Source of the DNA: a virus
Direction: 5' to 3' (one strand)
IMG/VR virus record: IMGVR_UViG_3300046028_004204
Coordinates: 1 to 61,726 of that record
DNA length: 61,726 nt
Both the position numbers and the translations under genes were made by a program. Shown here one piece after another: positions 1-9,112 of the stretch. Under the pieces are notes generated by a model. It made no database searches. It was given only the letters and a program-made list of their open reading frames with translations, and was not told the origin of the DNA. Each line of letters begins with the position of its first letter. Position 1 is the stretch's first letter.

Positions 1-641
1 AGATGATTGATTCGTTGGGTATGTTATTGACACCTACTGATGTTAATCAGTTCCAAGCAGGTGATATGAAAGGTGATATGGGTCGTAAGCCTAAAGCACT
101 AACAGCACTTGTTCGCAACTGTGTTAATATGTTTGGCGCCTACAACATTGGTATGGTATGTACCAATCACACATATGCAAGTCAAGATATGTTTGATCCA
201 GATGACAAAATCAGTGGTGGACAAGGTTTCATCTACGCAAGTTCGATCGTTGTTGCTATGCGTAAGTTGAAATTAAAACTGGATGCAGACGGCAATAAGA
301 CTACAACTGTACAAGGTATTCGTGCAGCCTGTAAGATCATGAAAACTCGTTATGCAAAGCCCTTTGAAAGTGTACAGGTTGAGATTCCTTATGAAACAGG
401 TATGAGTCCATATAGTGGATTAGTCGATCTGTTTGAAGCCAAAGGGTTACTCAAAAAAGAAGGTAACAGCCTTGTCTACACTACCAAAGACGGTGAGATC
501 ATCAAGCAGTTCCGCAAGGCCTGGGAAAAGAATGAGAAGAATGGTTTAGATATTGCTATGGAAGACATTTCAAAACATGGCGAAATTTCCGCTTCAGAGA
601 TAACTACTATTGTTGAACCTGAAACGGAGATTACTGAATGA
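1..641 (+). CDS. uvsX: UvsX RecA-like recombinase, C-terminal part (5' truncated by window)
   Basis: Only the C-terminal ~212 residues are present; the reading frame is open to the window edge, with bases 1-2 belonging to an upstream codon. UvsX catalyses strand exchange on gp32-coated single-stranded DNA in T4-like recombination-dependent replication. LTPTDVNQF and the MGRKPKALTALVRNCVNMFG stretch are hallmark T4/cyanophage UvsX sequences, followed by the L2-like region and an acidic tail. Its stop overlaps the next start as ATGA, and uvsY lies one gene downstream, the expected partner. The missing N-terminus would carry Walker A. Confidence 0.93.
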   Translation, partial: MIDSLGMLLTPTDVNQFQAGDMKGDMGRKPKALTALVRNCVNMFGAYNIGMVCTNHTYASQDMFDPDDKISGGQGFIYASSIVVAMRKLKLKLDADGNKTTTVQGIRAACKIMKTRYAKPFESVQVEIPYETGMSPYSGLVDLFEAKGLLKKEGNSLVYTTKDGEIIKQFRKAWEKNEKNGLDIAMEDISKHGEISASEITTIVEPETEITE

Positions 642-874
642 AAGAAGATTTAATTGCAGATATTTGGACCTTGGTCATAGAGCATATCCCAGAGAAGCAT
701 CGTAAAGATCTTGCTGCTGACTTTGTTAATACACTTTTAGATTATGGCATTAAAGAAAGTATTCTAAAAGATTTAACAGGCGTTGACAGTTATCTAGATG
801 ATGCGATCAACTATGCAATCGACGGTGAAGAGATTGACGACGAAGATCCAGAGTATTACGAAGATGAGGAATAA
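638..874 (+). CDS. small acidic hypothetical protein between uvsX and uvsY
   Basis: 78 residues, with a strongly acidic C-terminus (EEIDDEDPEYYEDEE). No domain is recognised. It starts at an ATG overlapping the uvsX stop (ATGA) and its TAA abuts the uvsY-like ATG, so it is translationally coupled inside the recombination operon. The acidic tail could mimic DNA or bind a basic partner, but that is only a guess. Confidence 0.75.
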   Translation: MKEDLIADIWTLVIEHIPEKHRKDLAADFVNTLLDYGIKESILKDLTGVDSYLDDAINYAIDGEEIDDEDPEYYEDEE

Positions 875-1330
875 ATGAATTGGTATGACAAGGTTAGTAG
901 AGATATAAGCAATATTCCAAATGCTGTGGCCTATTATGAAGCTGAGTTAATCGAAGCAAAACAAGATGTCCGCATAGCAGGAAACATCGAGAAGGCAAGT
1001 TCGCAAATGCCCGGCATCGTGGAAGAACGCTTTAATCAACTTCAAGAAATTGAAGGTATCCTTGAGTACTTAAACATTGAACTTCGCAGACTTCGTAGTC
1101 AACACTTTCGCAAATATCTCGAAAACTATCAACGAGCTTTATCTTCAAGGGACTGTGAAAAGTTTGTAGAAGGTGAAGCCGACGTTGTAGATTTTGAAAA
1201 AATTATCAACGACTTTGCCTTACTGCGTAACAAATGGTTAGGCATTATTAAAGCACTTGATCAGAAACAATGGCACCTTAGCAATATTGTTAAATTGCGG
1301 GTATCTGGACTAGAAGACGCCAGTCTTTAA
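875..1330 (+). CDS. uvsY: UvsY-like recombination mediator
   Basis: 151 residues, close to the T4 UvsY length (137). UvsY loads UvsX onto gp32-covered single-stranded DNA. The protein is predicted mostly helical and charged; its C-terminal half (lone Trp in RNKWLGIIKALDQKQWHL, then a basic helix) resembles marine T4-like UvsY proteins. Position directly after uvsX and a small gene supports the call. The identification rests on helical pattern and context rather than strong motifs. Confidence 0.68.
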   Translation: MNWYDKVSRDISNIPNAVAYYEAELIEAKQDVRIAGNIEKASSQMPGIVEERFNQLQEIEGILEYLNIELRRLRSQHFRKYLENYQRALSSRDCEKFVEGEADVVDFEKIINDFALLRNKWLGIIKALDQKQWHLSNIVKLRVSGLEDASL

Positions 1331-1349
1331 ATTCATTATAATATGCGCA

Positions 1350-1357
1350 GATAAATA
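1350..1357 (+). promoter_or_regulatory. T4-late-type promoter GATAAATA inside a perfect palindrome
   Basis: GATAAATA resembles the T4 late element TATAAATA. It sits in an exact inverted repeat (GCAGATA-AA-TATCTGC, 1347-1362) that ends immediately before the ATG at 1363. With T4 spacing (start about 6 nt after the element) the transcript would begin at that ATG, that is, leaderless. Confidence 0.55.
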
Positions 1358-1362
1358 TCTGC

Positions 1363-2130
1363 ATGAAACGCATTATACTAATCACAGGGGGTTTCGATCC
1401 CCTTCATTCTGGGCATATTGCCTATATCAAAGCAGCTAGAGAGCTCGGCGATTCGCTAATTGTTGGGGTTAACTCCGACGATTGGCTGCGTCGAAAGAAG
1501 GGGCAAGAATTTATGCCCTGGGAAGAACGAGCAACTATCATTGCAGCACTTCATAATGTCGACAGAGTTATCAACTTTGATGACAGCGATAATAGCGCCA
1601 AGGATGCTATTAGAAAAGTTAGAGAAATACACCCAACTGCGCAAATAATTTTTGCCAATGGAGGTGACCGTACTAAAGAAAATATTCCAGAAATGGGTCT
1701 ACTTGAGGAAATGCTTCACTTAGATTTTATATTTGGTGTCGGTGGCGAGGATAAAAAGAATTCTAGTTCGTGGATTCTACAAGAATGGAAAGCTCCAAAA
1801 ACAGAACGTCAATGGGGATACTATCGTGTGCTTCATGACGTTGTTGGTTGCAAAGTTAAAGAACTCACTGTTGAACCTGGCAAAAGTCTAAGTATGCAAC
1901 GACATCAGCTTAGATCAGAGTACTGGCTAGTAACACATGGAGAATGTATCGTTAACTCAATGATGCCTAACGGATACGCTTTGCCGTCTAAACATTTAGT
2001 TAAACATCAGGAATTTAAAATTCCAGTAACTGAATGGCATCAACTAACCAATCCGTTCGAAGTTCCTTGTAAAATTGTAGAGATACAATACGGAGAACAA
2101 TGTATTGAAGAGGACATCGAAAGAAAATGA
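1363..2130 (+). CDS. sugar nucleotidyltransferase fused to type II phosphomannose isomerase cupin
   Basis: 255 residues with two domains. Residues ~1-140 form a HIGH-family nucleotidyltransferase (GGFDPLHSGH, then VGVNSDDW and ANGGDR), as in HldE/TagD-type heptose-phosphate adenylyl- or glycerol-phosphate cytidylyltransferases. Residues ~150-255 match the cupin of ManC-type phosphomannose isomerases (WGYYRVL, VEPGKSLSMQRHQLRSEYW, IEIQYG-like end). It heads the glycan cassette and overlaps the next gene as ATGA. The cupin could feed mannose-6-phosphate to the GDP-mannose route (gmd at 15414). Substrate of the N-domain is unknown. Confidence 0.85.
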   Translation: MKRIILITGGFDPLHSGHIAYIKAARELGDSLIVGVNSDDWLRRKKGQEFMPWEERATIIAALHNVDRVINFDDSDNSAKDAIRKVREIHPTAQIIFANGGDRTKENIPEMGLLEEMLHLDFIFGVGGEDKKNSSSWILQEWKAPKTERQWGYYRVLHDVVGCKVKELTVEPGKSLSMQRHQLRSEYWLVTHGECIVNSMMPNGYALPSKHLVKHQEFKIPVTEWHQLTNPFEVPCKIVEIQYGEQCIEEDIERK

Positions 2131-2807
2131 TTCCAATCTTTATTGGTTATGATCCTCGCGAAGCTATTGCGTTTCACGTGTGTTCAAATAGCATTATTAG
2201 ACATTCCAGTCATCCAGTGAGTATCAATCCCTTGGCATTGAATATACTAAAAGACTACGAAGAAAAACACACTGACGGTAGTAATCATTTCATCTACAGT
2301 CGCTTCCTTGTTCCCCACCTAATGCAATACAAAGGTTGGGCAATATTTATAGACGGTGACATGTTGTTGCGTGACGATATTGAAAAGCTGTGGGCATTGC
2401 GAGACGAGTCAAAAGCAGTTATGGTTGTTAAACACAACTACAAAACTAAAATGACTGAAAAATATCTTGGTTCTAAAAACGAAGACTATCCTTGTAAAAA
2501 TTGGTCAAGTGTGATCCTCTGGAACTGTGGCCACCCCGCCAACGGTGTAGTTACACCGGAGTTTATACAAAATGCCACAGGAGCACAGGTACATAGATTT
2601 ACCTGGCTCTCTGATGAGTTGGTGGGCGAATTACCAGCAGAATGGAATTGGCTGGATATTGAATACCAGTGGAATCCTCAAGCAAAATTAGTTCACTATA
2701 CTTTAGGAACACCTTGCTTCCATGAATTTTCGAACCAAGGAGATTTTGCCAACGAGTGGCATAGAGAAAAAATTTATGTAGATTACTGTCTACAGCACGG
2801 TCTATGA
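2127..2807 (+). CDS. GT-A-type glycosyltransferase
   Basis: 226 residues. A DxD metal/nucleotide-sugar motif is present as FIDGDML (about residue 77), with a preceding YSRFLVPHL segment and a following NWSSVILWNCG block, the pattern of short GT8-like transferases. No signal peptide or membrane segment, so cytoplasmic. It overlaps its neighbours by ATGA junctions, placing it in the glycan operon. Donor and acceptor cannot be read from sequence. Confidence 0.8.
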   Translation: MIPIFIGYDPREAIAFHVCSNSIIRHSSHPVSINPLALNILKDYEEKHTDGSNHFIYSRFLVPHLMQYKGWAIFIDGDMLLRDDIEKLWALRDESKAVMVVKHNYKTKMTEKYLGSKNEDYPCKNWSSVILWNCGHPANGVVTPEFIQNATGAQVHRFTWLSDELVGELPAEWNWLDIEYQWNPQAKLVHYTLGTPCFHEFSNQGDFANEWHREKIYVDYCLQHGL

Positions 2808-3595
2808 TCTTTTTAAGTAAAGAGGGAGAAGATGATTTTATAAATCTTTTTGCAAGAGGATGCAATACCACGCCCATTTCCACAGACGACTTTGTCTACG
2901 AATCTTCAACTGATTCTATTGTACTTAGGGGTATACTTAAACATAAAATTATGAAAAGATGCTGGAAAGATAACAGAACATTTTATTATATGGACACCGG
3001 ATATTTTGGAAATGAGAGATCATCGGCAAACCCAAACGGATGGAAACACTGGCATCGAATAGTAAAAAATGATTTGCAACACAGCGAAATTGTTGCAAGA
3101 TCCGATGATCGATTTAAAAAATTTAATAAAAAATTTACTCCCTGGAAAACTAACGGAAGCAAAATCTTAGTGGCAGCACCTGATGAAAAACCCTGCAAAT
3201 TTTATGGGGTTGACAAAGACGAATGGATTAAACAAACCGTAGAAACTATCAAGAAATATACAGATAGGCCGGTTGAAGTTCGACAACGAGCACCAAAAAG
3301 AATTGACAGAATTGCCAACGACACACTACAACAAGCACTAGATCGAGATGTTTTTGCATTAGTTACTTTCAACAGTGTTGCGGCTATTGAAAGTATCTTC
3401 TATGGTATACCGGCATTTACCCTAGCCCCCAATGCTGCAAGTCCTGTGTCTTTACAAGACATATCTAAAATAAATGAACCGTACTATGCAGATAATGATA
3501 AATTATATGCATGGGCTTGTCATCTGGCCTACGGACAATTTCACACAAATGAATTGAAAAGTGGTCAAGCAATGGAGATGTTATTAAATGGATGA
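2804..3595 (+). CDS. GT-B/KpsC-like putative glycosyltransferase, paralogue A
   Basis: 263 residues. One of seven divergent copies in this window of a family defined here by FYYMDTGYFGN near the N-terminus, a central KxTDRPVEVR-type strand, the motif VTFNSVAAIESIFYGIPAF (nucleotide-sugar-site-like in KpsC-type capsule transferases) and a C-terminal AYGQF-x-x-x-EL-x-x-G box. Closest in the window to copy B, which it overlaps by 8 bp. Enzymatic activity is inferred from fold-level resemblance only. Confidence 0.7.
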   Translation: MIFLSKEGEDDFINLFARGCNTTPISTDDFVYESSTDSIVLRGILKHKIMKRCWKDNRTFYYMDTGYFGNERSSANPNGWKHWHRIVKNDLQHSEIVARSDDRFKKFNKKFTPWKTNGSKILVAAPDEKPCKFYGVDKDEWIKQTVETIKKYTDRPVEVRQRAPKRIDRIANDTLQQALDRDVFALVTFNSVAAIESIFYGIPAFTLAPNAASPVSLQDISKINEPYYADNDKLYAWACHLAYGQFHTNELKSGQAMEMLLNG

Positions 3596-4358
3596 AAGTT
3601 TAGAAGATTTCTTTAGACAAACTGTGCCTGGCATTGATGTTTACAGGGGAATAGTTAAAAGAAAACATATACTAAGACACTGGCAAGAGAAAACAGAGTT
3701 CTACTATATGGACACAGGATATTTTGGAAATTTTATAAGCCCCGGTAATCCTGGTGGTAAAAAACTATTTCATAGAATAGTTAAAAACGATGTCCAAAAA
3801 CATTGGGTAGAAAATCGTCCCGGCGATCGATGGCAAGAGATTTGTAAAATTGATCCCAGATATCAATGGAACGGATGGAAAATAGGTCGCCGTCGCAGCA
3901 ACAAAATTTTAATAATCGTGCCAAATAGAAAATCTTGCATTTTTTACGGATACGATACTAATCCGTATATTAACAATGAACGACCTTGGCTAACAGAAAC
4001 AATAGAAACTATAAAAAAACATACAGATATGGAAATTGTTATTAGAGAAAAAGGCAGTAGATCTGCACGACAACACAATTCAATATTTGATGCACTAGAT
4101 CAGGGAATATTTGCTACCGTAACATTCAACAGTATTGCCGCCATTGAATCTATTGCCTATGGGGTACCCGCGTTTGTAGCAGTACCGTGTGCTGCATCTC
4201 CGCTAGCGTCAACAGATTTAACAAAGATAGCAACACCATTCTATCCAGACGAAACAGTAGTGCAACAACACTGTGCTTCGTTGGCCTACGGTCAATTCAC
4301 TGCCGAAGAGATAATCAACGGAACTGCTCAGAAATTATTAACTAAAAACTTCAAATGA
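3588..4358 (+). CDS. GT-B/KpsC-like putative glycosyltransferase, paralogue B
   Basis: 256 residues. Shares FYYMDTGYFGN, VTFNSIAAIESIAYGVPAF and LAYGQFTAEEI with paralogue A, implying a tandem duplication. It overlaps A by 8 bp and C by 4 bp (ATGA). No signal peptide or transmembrane helix. Divergence in the N-terminal third suggests different acceptors or donors, which is an inference. Confidence 0.7.
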   Translation: MDESLEDFFRQTVPGIDVYRGIVKRKHILRHWQEKTEFYYMDTGYFGNFISPGNPGGKKLFHRIVKNDVQKHWVENRPGDRWQEICKIDPRYQWNGWKIGRRRSNKILIIVPNRKSCIFYGYDTNPYINNERPWLTETIETIKKHTDMEIVIREKGSRSARQHNSIFDALDQGIFATVTFNSIAAIESIAYGVPAFVAVPCAASPLASTDLTKIATPFYPDETVVQQHCASLAYGQFTAEEIINGTAQKLLTKNFK

Positions 4359-5455
4359 AATTACTGGTAAACGACAAAGAACTTGCAAACTATCTTTGTA
4401 TTCTAATTGATCTTGAAGATCAATGTAGACATATTAAGATAGACGAATCTAACAAATCTAATGTTTCTCAATCTATTGCATATGTTTTAGAAAAAAAGAA
4501 TCATGCTAAATTTAACATAGAAAAACACAGAGATAAATTTAAACAAAAAATTAGACAAGGAGTCACGAAAGATCTAGTGAATTGGCGTAGTCAAATCAAT
4601 GAAGTAGTAACTAGGTATAGAAAATATCATTTTCGTAACATTCATACACGGATAGATTATTTGTTGAACCGTCTTGACGAGCATCAAGTAATAGATCGTT
4701 ATCTCAAAAGTGATGTTGATTATTTTATAAAAACAGTAGGGCAACAAATAGATCCCACTGCCGAGATGATTCGACGCCAACATTTTGTAGATGCTAATGA
4801 AGATTGTTTGTTAAGAAATACTATAGGAAATGAAAATGTCATTGTTGACAAGATAGATAAAAACTTGCCGTTTTGGTTTATAGACAGCGGTTACACTAAT
4901 TTCATAGAACCTAATAAAAAATGGCATAGGTTAGTAAGAAATCATCTACACTTTAATCAAAGTTTTGTAGCCCCTGCAGATAGACTGGGCATATTTAGAA
5001 GTTTTCCTCAACCCTGGAGAAAAGATGGTTCTGCTATTTTAATTGTAGAGCCTGGCGAGTTTGCTGCCAACATTATGCATGTTGAAGCAAAATCTTGGAG
5101 TCAACAGGTAGCAACCGAACTTAGAAAATATACCGATAGGCCTATAGAATTTAGATCTAAAACAAATAAAAAAACACGAACTAGTCTTTATCAGCAATTG
5201 TGTCGAGGAGATTATTATTGTACTGTTAGCATTAATTCTAACAGTGCAGTTGAATCCGTTTGGGCTGGCGTTCCAGCTATAACCTTAAATAAACATGTTA
5301 GTAATATGGTAACTCGGAATCAGTTAAGTGATATAAATGATCTTTATTACGGATCATTAGGAGACTGGTTAGCATGGCTAAGTTATTGTCAATTTACTTT
5401 TGATGAGCTAATGGACGGTACCGCATTAAACATAATTAAAAAATATCATGTCTAA
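4355..5455 (+). CDS. GT-B/KpsC-like putative glycosyltransferase, paralogue C with extra N-terminal domain
   Basis: 366 residues, about 100 longer than its paralogues. Residues 1-150 are a lysine/arginine-rich, predicted helical extension with no counterpart in the other copies. Family features start near residue 170 (FWFIDSGYTNF), followed by KYTDRPIEFR, VSINSNSAVESVWAGVPAI and YCQFTFDEL. It overlaps the next gene by 8 bp. The extension might be an adaptor or a second catalytic domain; I cannot assign it. Confidence 0.65.
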   Translation: MKLLVNDKELANYLCILIDLEDQCRHIKIDESNKSNVSQSIAYVLEKKNHAKFNIEKHRDKFKQKIRQGVTKDLVNWRSQINEVVTRYRKYHFRNIHTRIDYLLNRLDEHQVIDRYLKSDVDYFIKTVGQQIDPTAEMIRRQHFVDANEDCLLRNTIGNENVIVDKIDKNLPFWFIDSGYTNFIEPNKKWHRLVRNHLHFNQSFVAPADRLGIFRSFPQPWRKDGSAILIVEPGEFAANIMHVEAKSWSQQVATELRKYTDRPIEFRSKTNKKTRTSLYQQLCRGDYYCTVSINSNSAVESVWAGVPAITLNKHVSNMVTRNQLSDINDLYYGSLGDWLAWLSYCQFTFDELMDGTALNIIKKYHV

Positions 5456-6371
5456 ATTAACAGCAGTTGCATATTATGGCGGGATTCCTCCTTATAATAA
5501 TAATTTAGAAAAACCGTTAATTTTAAATAATTTTATTAGCGGAGTTAATGCCGCGGGCGATTCGGGAATTAGTCATCGAGGAATGAACGCGATTCCATGC
5601 GATGTTGCCTTTATACAAGGGTTCGTGCATGATGACGGGAAAAATCTCCCACACTTAAAACTAAGAAAAGATGCAATCAATCTTCAAAAGAAAAATAAAA
5701 AAAGATCTTTAATTTGTGATAGTAATTTATTTTTATATGCTGATCCCGAAAATACAAAAACTTATCTAAGATATAGCTTTGATGGAGTATTTCCCACCAC
5801 AGGATTCTATTTTGATCAAGACATAGACCCAGCTAGGTGGAAAAAATTAAGTGCAAATTTAGGTATATCATTGAAACCTTATCGATCAACAGGTAATCAT
5901 ATTTTATTATGTCTACAAAGAAATGGTGGCTGGAGTATGCGAGGATTACCTGTAATGGATTGGCTTAATCAAACTATCTATGAAATTAGAAAATATAGTT
6001 CTAGACACATAATAGTAAGAGCACATCCTGGAGATAAAAAGGTAGAAAGTTATTTAAAAATTAATCACCCAAATACTTCACTAAGTCAAAATAAAAGATT
6101 AGTAGATGATTTTAAAAATGCTTGGGCTACAGTGGTATATAATAGTAGTCCTAGTGTTGCAAGTGCCATTGAAGGCATTCCAATATTTTTAACAGACTCT
6201 CATCCAGAGTATAGTCAGAGTCAAGATGTAGCAAATTTTGATTTATCAAAGATTGAAAATCCTAACATGCCGGATAGGCAAGCATGGATAGAACGATTAT
6301 CAATGTGTCATTGGAAATTTGATGAATTAAAATCCGGCGAAGCTTGGCAATTTTTTAAAAGGTATATATGA
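5448..6371 (+). CDS. GT-B/KpsC-like putative glycosyltransferase, paralogue D
   Basis: 307 residues. Belongs with copy F (9113) to a sub-branch carrying RHIIVRAHPGD (F: RRIVVRPHPR), then VVYNSSPSVASAIEGIPIF and a CHWKFDELKSGEAW end box. The family IES motif is altered to VAS. Very AT-rich coding sequence. It overlaps the FkbM methyltransferase gene by ATGA, so both are probably translated together. Confidence 0.68.
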   Translation: MSKLTAVAYYGGIPPYNNNLEKPLILNNFISGVNAAGDSGISHRGMNAIPCDVAFIQGFVHDDGKNLPHLKLRKDAINLQKKNKKRSLICDSNLFLYADPENTKTYLRYSFDGVFPTTGFYFDQDIDPARWKKLSANLGISLKPYRSTGNHILLCLQRNGGWSMRGLPVMDWLNQTIYEIRKYSSRHIIVRAHPGDKKVESYLKINHPNTSLSQNKRLVDDFKNAWATVVYNSSPSVASAIEGIPIFLTDSHPEYSQSQDVANFDLSKIENPNMPDRQAWIERLSMCHWKFDELKSGEAWQFFKRYI

Positions 6372-7075
6372 AATTAATGCACAACGGTTGGTATGTTCCC
6401 GACGATGATCAAAAAATAACCAGAGTTCTAGAGAACGACAGTGATAAATCCTTGCCGTCATATGAAGGAAGATATCGAGAACAAATTCTAGAACATTTAC
6501 CTAATAAACGAACTTTTGTTGATGTGGGAGCAAATGTGGGCATATGGAGTTTTTCTATGATTGGAAAATTTTCAAAGATCATCGGCTACGAGCCATCTAA
6601 ACAAAATATTGAATGTTTACAGGCCAATGTAAAAGATAGTATTGAAATTAGAACCAAAGCAGTGGCTGATTTTCAAGGTGAGGCTGATTTTCATCAGGCC
6701 GGCAAAAATTGTGGAGATGGCAAGCTATGTAGGCCAGGAATAAATTCCAGTTATACAGTCCCAGTGGTTAGACTAGATGACGAGCAGCTAACAGATGTTG
6801 ATCTCATAAAAATTGATGTTCAGGGATGGGAATTAGAAGTGTTGCGAGGTGCCGAACAAATTATCAAACAACAACAACCGTGGGTTATATTTGAAGTAAA
6901 TCAAGACATAGATGTCTGTTGCGAATTTATGCAGAATCTAAACTACGAAACCATTTATACCAAAAGCAAACGAGTATTTTTATGGGCTCCTAGATCTGGG
7001 TATAACATGCCCGCTGACGCCAACCAGTTTGGCAGATATCTAGGACCTGGACCGTATGCAGCACGATTTGGTTAA
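6368..7075 (+). CDS. FkbM-family SAM-dependent methyltransferase
   Basis: 235 residues. A class I methyltransferase with motif I FVDVGANVGIWSF, post-I GYEPSKQNIE, then the FkbM-type DLIKIDVQGWELEVLRGAE and a C-terminal IFEVN strand. FkbM enzymes O-methylate sugars or polyketides; in this cassette a glycan hydroxyl is the likely target. It ends three bases before the convergent stop of the minus-strand copy E. Confidence 0.88.
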   Translation: MKLMHNGWYVPDDDQKITRVLENDSDKSLPSYEGRYREQILEHLPNKRTFVDVGANVGIWSFSMIGKFSKIIGYEPSKQNIECLQANVKDSIEIRTKAVADFQGEADFHQAGKNCGDGKLCRPGINSSYTVPVVRLDDEQLTDVDLIKIDVQGWELEVLRGAEQIIKQQQPWVIFEVNQDIDVCCEFMQNLNYETIYTKSKRVFLWAPRSGYNMPADANQFGRYLGPGPYAARFG

Positions 7076-7077
7076 AA

Positions 7078-7851
7078 TCAATTAATCAGTTGCCATGCAA
7101 CTCCGGAAAGTAGTTCTTCTCTAGTAAATTGAGAATATGCTAAATGATTTAACCAAGCCTGTTTGTCACTAGGATAAGCAGGCTTTATTTTTTCAATATC
7201 TTGTAATTGATAGGTATATAGACTTTTTGTAGCAGAGTGCCCTAGAGATATCACAGGTATGTCATGCATAGCTGCTTCAACTAGTGCATTAGAAGAATAT
7301 CCTACTACACAGAAAGTATCGTCTTTAATAAAATCTTTAAAGGTGTTTGAAACTACTCTATCGGCTCTAGGTTCGGGTCGTTTTCTTATTTTAATTTCAC
7401 GATCTGTAAAATTTTTTATTTTAAGAACTGTTTCATTAATCCATTGATCCTCTGATCCTAGTCCAAGAGTGTGAACTATTTTTCTATCAGGAGGCACAAC
7501 AACAATTGCAGATCCTTGTTTAAATGAATGTTGATCTATATTAAGTTGTTCCCATCTATCTGCGGCCCTGTCTATGATAGGATTGACATTTTGAAAATTG
7601 TTAACGCTCAATCTAAAAATTGTTTTTCGTTTCTTATTGCCAAAATATCCACTGTCTAAATTATAAAATTTTAAATTGTACTCTTTACAAAGTTCTAACC
7701 ATTGAGGTTTGAAAAACCCTGCCCAACACATAGGTAATGTGGTATTTTGATACATTTCATCATAGCTGACAAATTTTCCACCACCACCGCGAGTAAATTC
7801 GTTAGCACCGTAATCTGTACCTTCTACACATATGAAATTTGTCATTGCCAA
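7078..7851 (-). CDS. GT-B/KpsC-like putative glycosyltransferase, paralogue E
   Basis: 257 residues on the minus strand. Family features: FYNLDSGYFGN, KNFTDREIKIR, VGYSSNALVEAAMHDIPVI and AYSQFTREELLSGVAW. It overlaps the upstream glycosyltransferase (7842-8675) by 10 bp, forming a minus-strand three-gene unit opposed to the surrounding plus-strand genes, which suggests modular acquisition. Confidence 0.68.
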   Translation of the reverse strand: MAMTNFICVEGTDYGANEFTRGGGGKFVSYDEMYQNTTLPMCWAGFFKPQWLELCKEYNLKFYNLDSGYFGNKKRKTIFRLSVNNFQNVNPIIDRAADRWEQLNIDQHSFKQGSAIVVVPPDRKIVHTLGLGSEDQWINETVLKIKNFTDREIKIRKRPEPRADRVVSNTFKDFIKDDTFCVVGYSSNALVEAAMHDIPVISLGHSATKSLYTYQLQDIEKIKPAYPSDKQAWLNHLAYSQFTREELLSGVAWQLIN

Positions 7852-8675
7852 TATGCTTCAGTTCTAATAACTTTTAAATCATCTTTTTTACTGCGACCAT
7901 CCTTCTTACGACTACCTTTAAGATGATCTAACCAAGCACCCCACTCACTATTAATTAATGGGTGACCTTCTCCCGAACTCATGCCCGGAACTGGTCGAAG
8001 ATCGTTTAGGTGTGCGGCCCAATCCAATTGCTGCATTTGTGGAAATTTACGACGAACAGCATCAAAAACAAAACTGTCGTGCCATTCTGCAAGTGTAAAA
8101 ATTCCTTGTTCTGCTTGGTCGTAGTATCTTTGAAATTCTTTTAAAAAAGCCTGAACATTGGCAGAACGCAGATTCATAGAATATAACCCGCATTCTGAAT
8201 ACTTACCTTTCCGTCCAAGATAACATAATTCAGAATTTGCAGGAATCATTCTTTCAAGATCCTGCATAGTTACAGGACTGTGACAAACAGTATCAGCATC
8301 CATCCATATTAATATATCTGCATCGGTAGTTTTTGCACAATCGAAAATAGCATAGACTTTGTGTGCAAATCTTACTGCGTGCCATTTAAATCCTTTCCCT
8401 GAGTCTTTTCTTTTACTTCTAACTGGGTCCTTAGTAACATCCCCGTTGGCCTTAGGAACATTTTTCCATTGTTCTTTAAACGCGGTTAATGCTGCTACAC
8501 TGTCGAGATCAGTTAATGTAACATGACTGTGATCTCGTATTGCGGGATTACATTTTTCTGGATAGATATGCAGGGTAACTTCTTTAGGCCATGTTGTACA
8601 AAAGCCATCAATCATTTTTTGTGCATATTTTTTAAGACCTTCTTCGTGAAATGTGGTAACAACGGCAATTTTCAT
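7842..8675 (-). CDS. DxD glycosyltransferase
   Basis: 277 residues from the ATG at 8675, which overlaps the upstream stop as ATGA; an in-frame TTG at 8693 is less likely. Begins MKIAVVTTFHEEGLKKYAQKM and carries the metal-binding DADTV after LIWM. Same architecture as 13503-14234 (DADTEL), so these two are paralogues. Cytoplasmic, donor unknown. Confidence 0.75.
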   Translation of the reverse strand: MKIAVVTTFHEEGLKKYAQKMIDGFCTTWPKEVTLHIYPEKCNPAIRDHSHVTLTDLDSVAALTAFKEQWKNVPKANGDVTKDPVRSKRKDSGKGFKWHAVRFAHKVYAIFDCAKTTDADILIWMDADTVCHSPVTMQDLERMIPANSELCYLGRKGKYSECGLYSMNLRSANVQAFLKEFQRYYDQAEQGIFTLAEWHDSFVFDAVRRKFPQMQQLDWAAHLNDLRPVPGMSSGEGHPLINSEWGAWLDHLKGSRKKDGRSKKDDLKVIRTEAYWQ

Positions 8676-9079
8676 TTTCTTATAATCTTCCAAATTTGGT
8701 AATCGTCTAAAATAGTAATTTGTTCGTATCTTATTCTTCTAAAGAAATCGATATACTCAGTACTTAGTACAAGGCTATTGTTTAAAAAAATAACAGGAGC
8801 ACACTTCCTTGTTAATTGAGGAATAAATTGAAAAATACCGTTATCGTAATTTGTATTGAGAAATACAATATCGATATTTTGCAATTCATTCAAAAAATTG
8901 TGATCTTGTATAGGTATAACATTTTTATATCTTGGTAGTTGGTGCTGATAACTGATACAGAATACTGTATTAAACCCGTTAATTATATATTCGATATTTT
9001 TTTGATCAGAACCTACCACAATGACATTGTCTATGGTTTTTTTAACAGTTTTTTGAATTCTTTTTATAAATTTAGACAT
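8672..9079 (-). CDS. hypothetical protein at head of minus-strand glycan unit
   Basis: 135 residues. A basic N-terminus is followed by alternating beta/alpha segments (NVIVVGSDQ, NIDIVFLNTN, APVIFLNNS) resembling a small Rossmann-like fold without a clear SAM or sugar-nucleotide motif. First gene of the minus unit, coupled to the following transferase by ATGA. Function not recognised. Confidence 0.6.
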   Translation of the reverse strand: MSKFIKRIQKTVKKTIDNVIVVGSDQKNIEYIINGFNTVFCISYQHQLPRYKNVIPIQDHNFLNELQNIDIVFLNTNYDNGIFQFIPQLTRKCAPVIFLNNSLVLSTEYIDFFRRIRYEQITILDDYQIWKIIRK

Positions 9080-9112
9080 GATATGGATTAAATACTCAGT
9101 TATTTATTTTAT

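Noticed and set aside
7842-8693. Start codon at 8693 (TTG)
   Set aside because: ATG 8675 overlaps the upstream stop as ATGA, the dominant junction in this genome, and starts right at the conserved strand.
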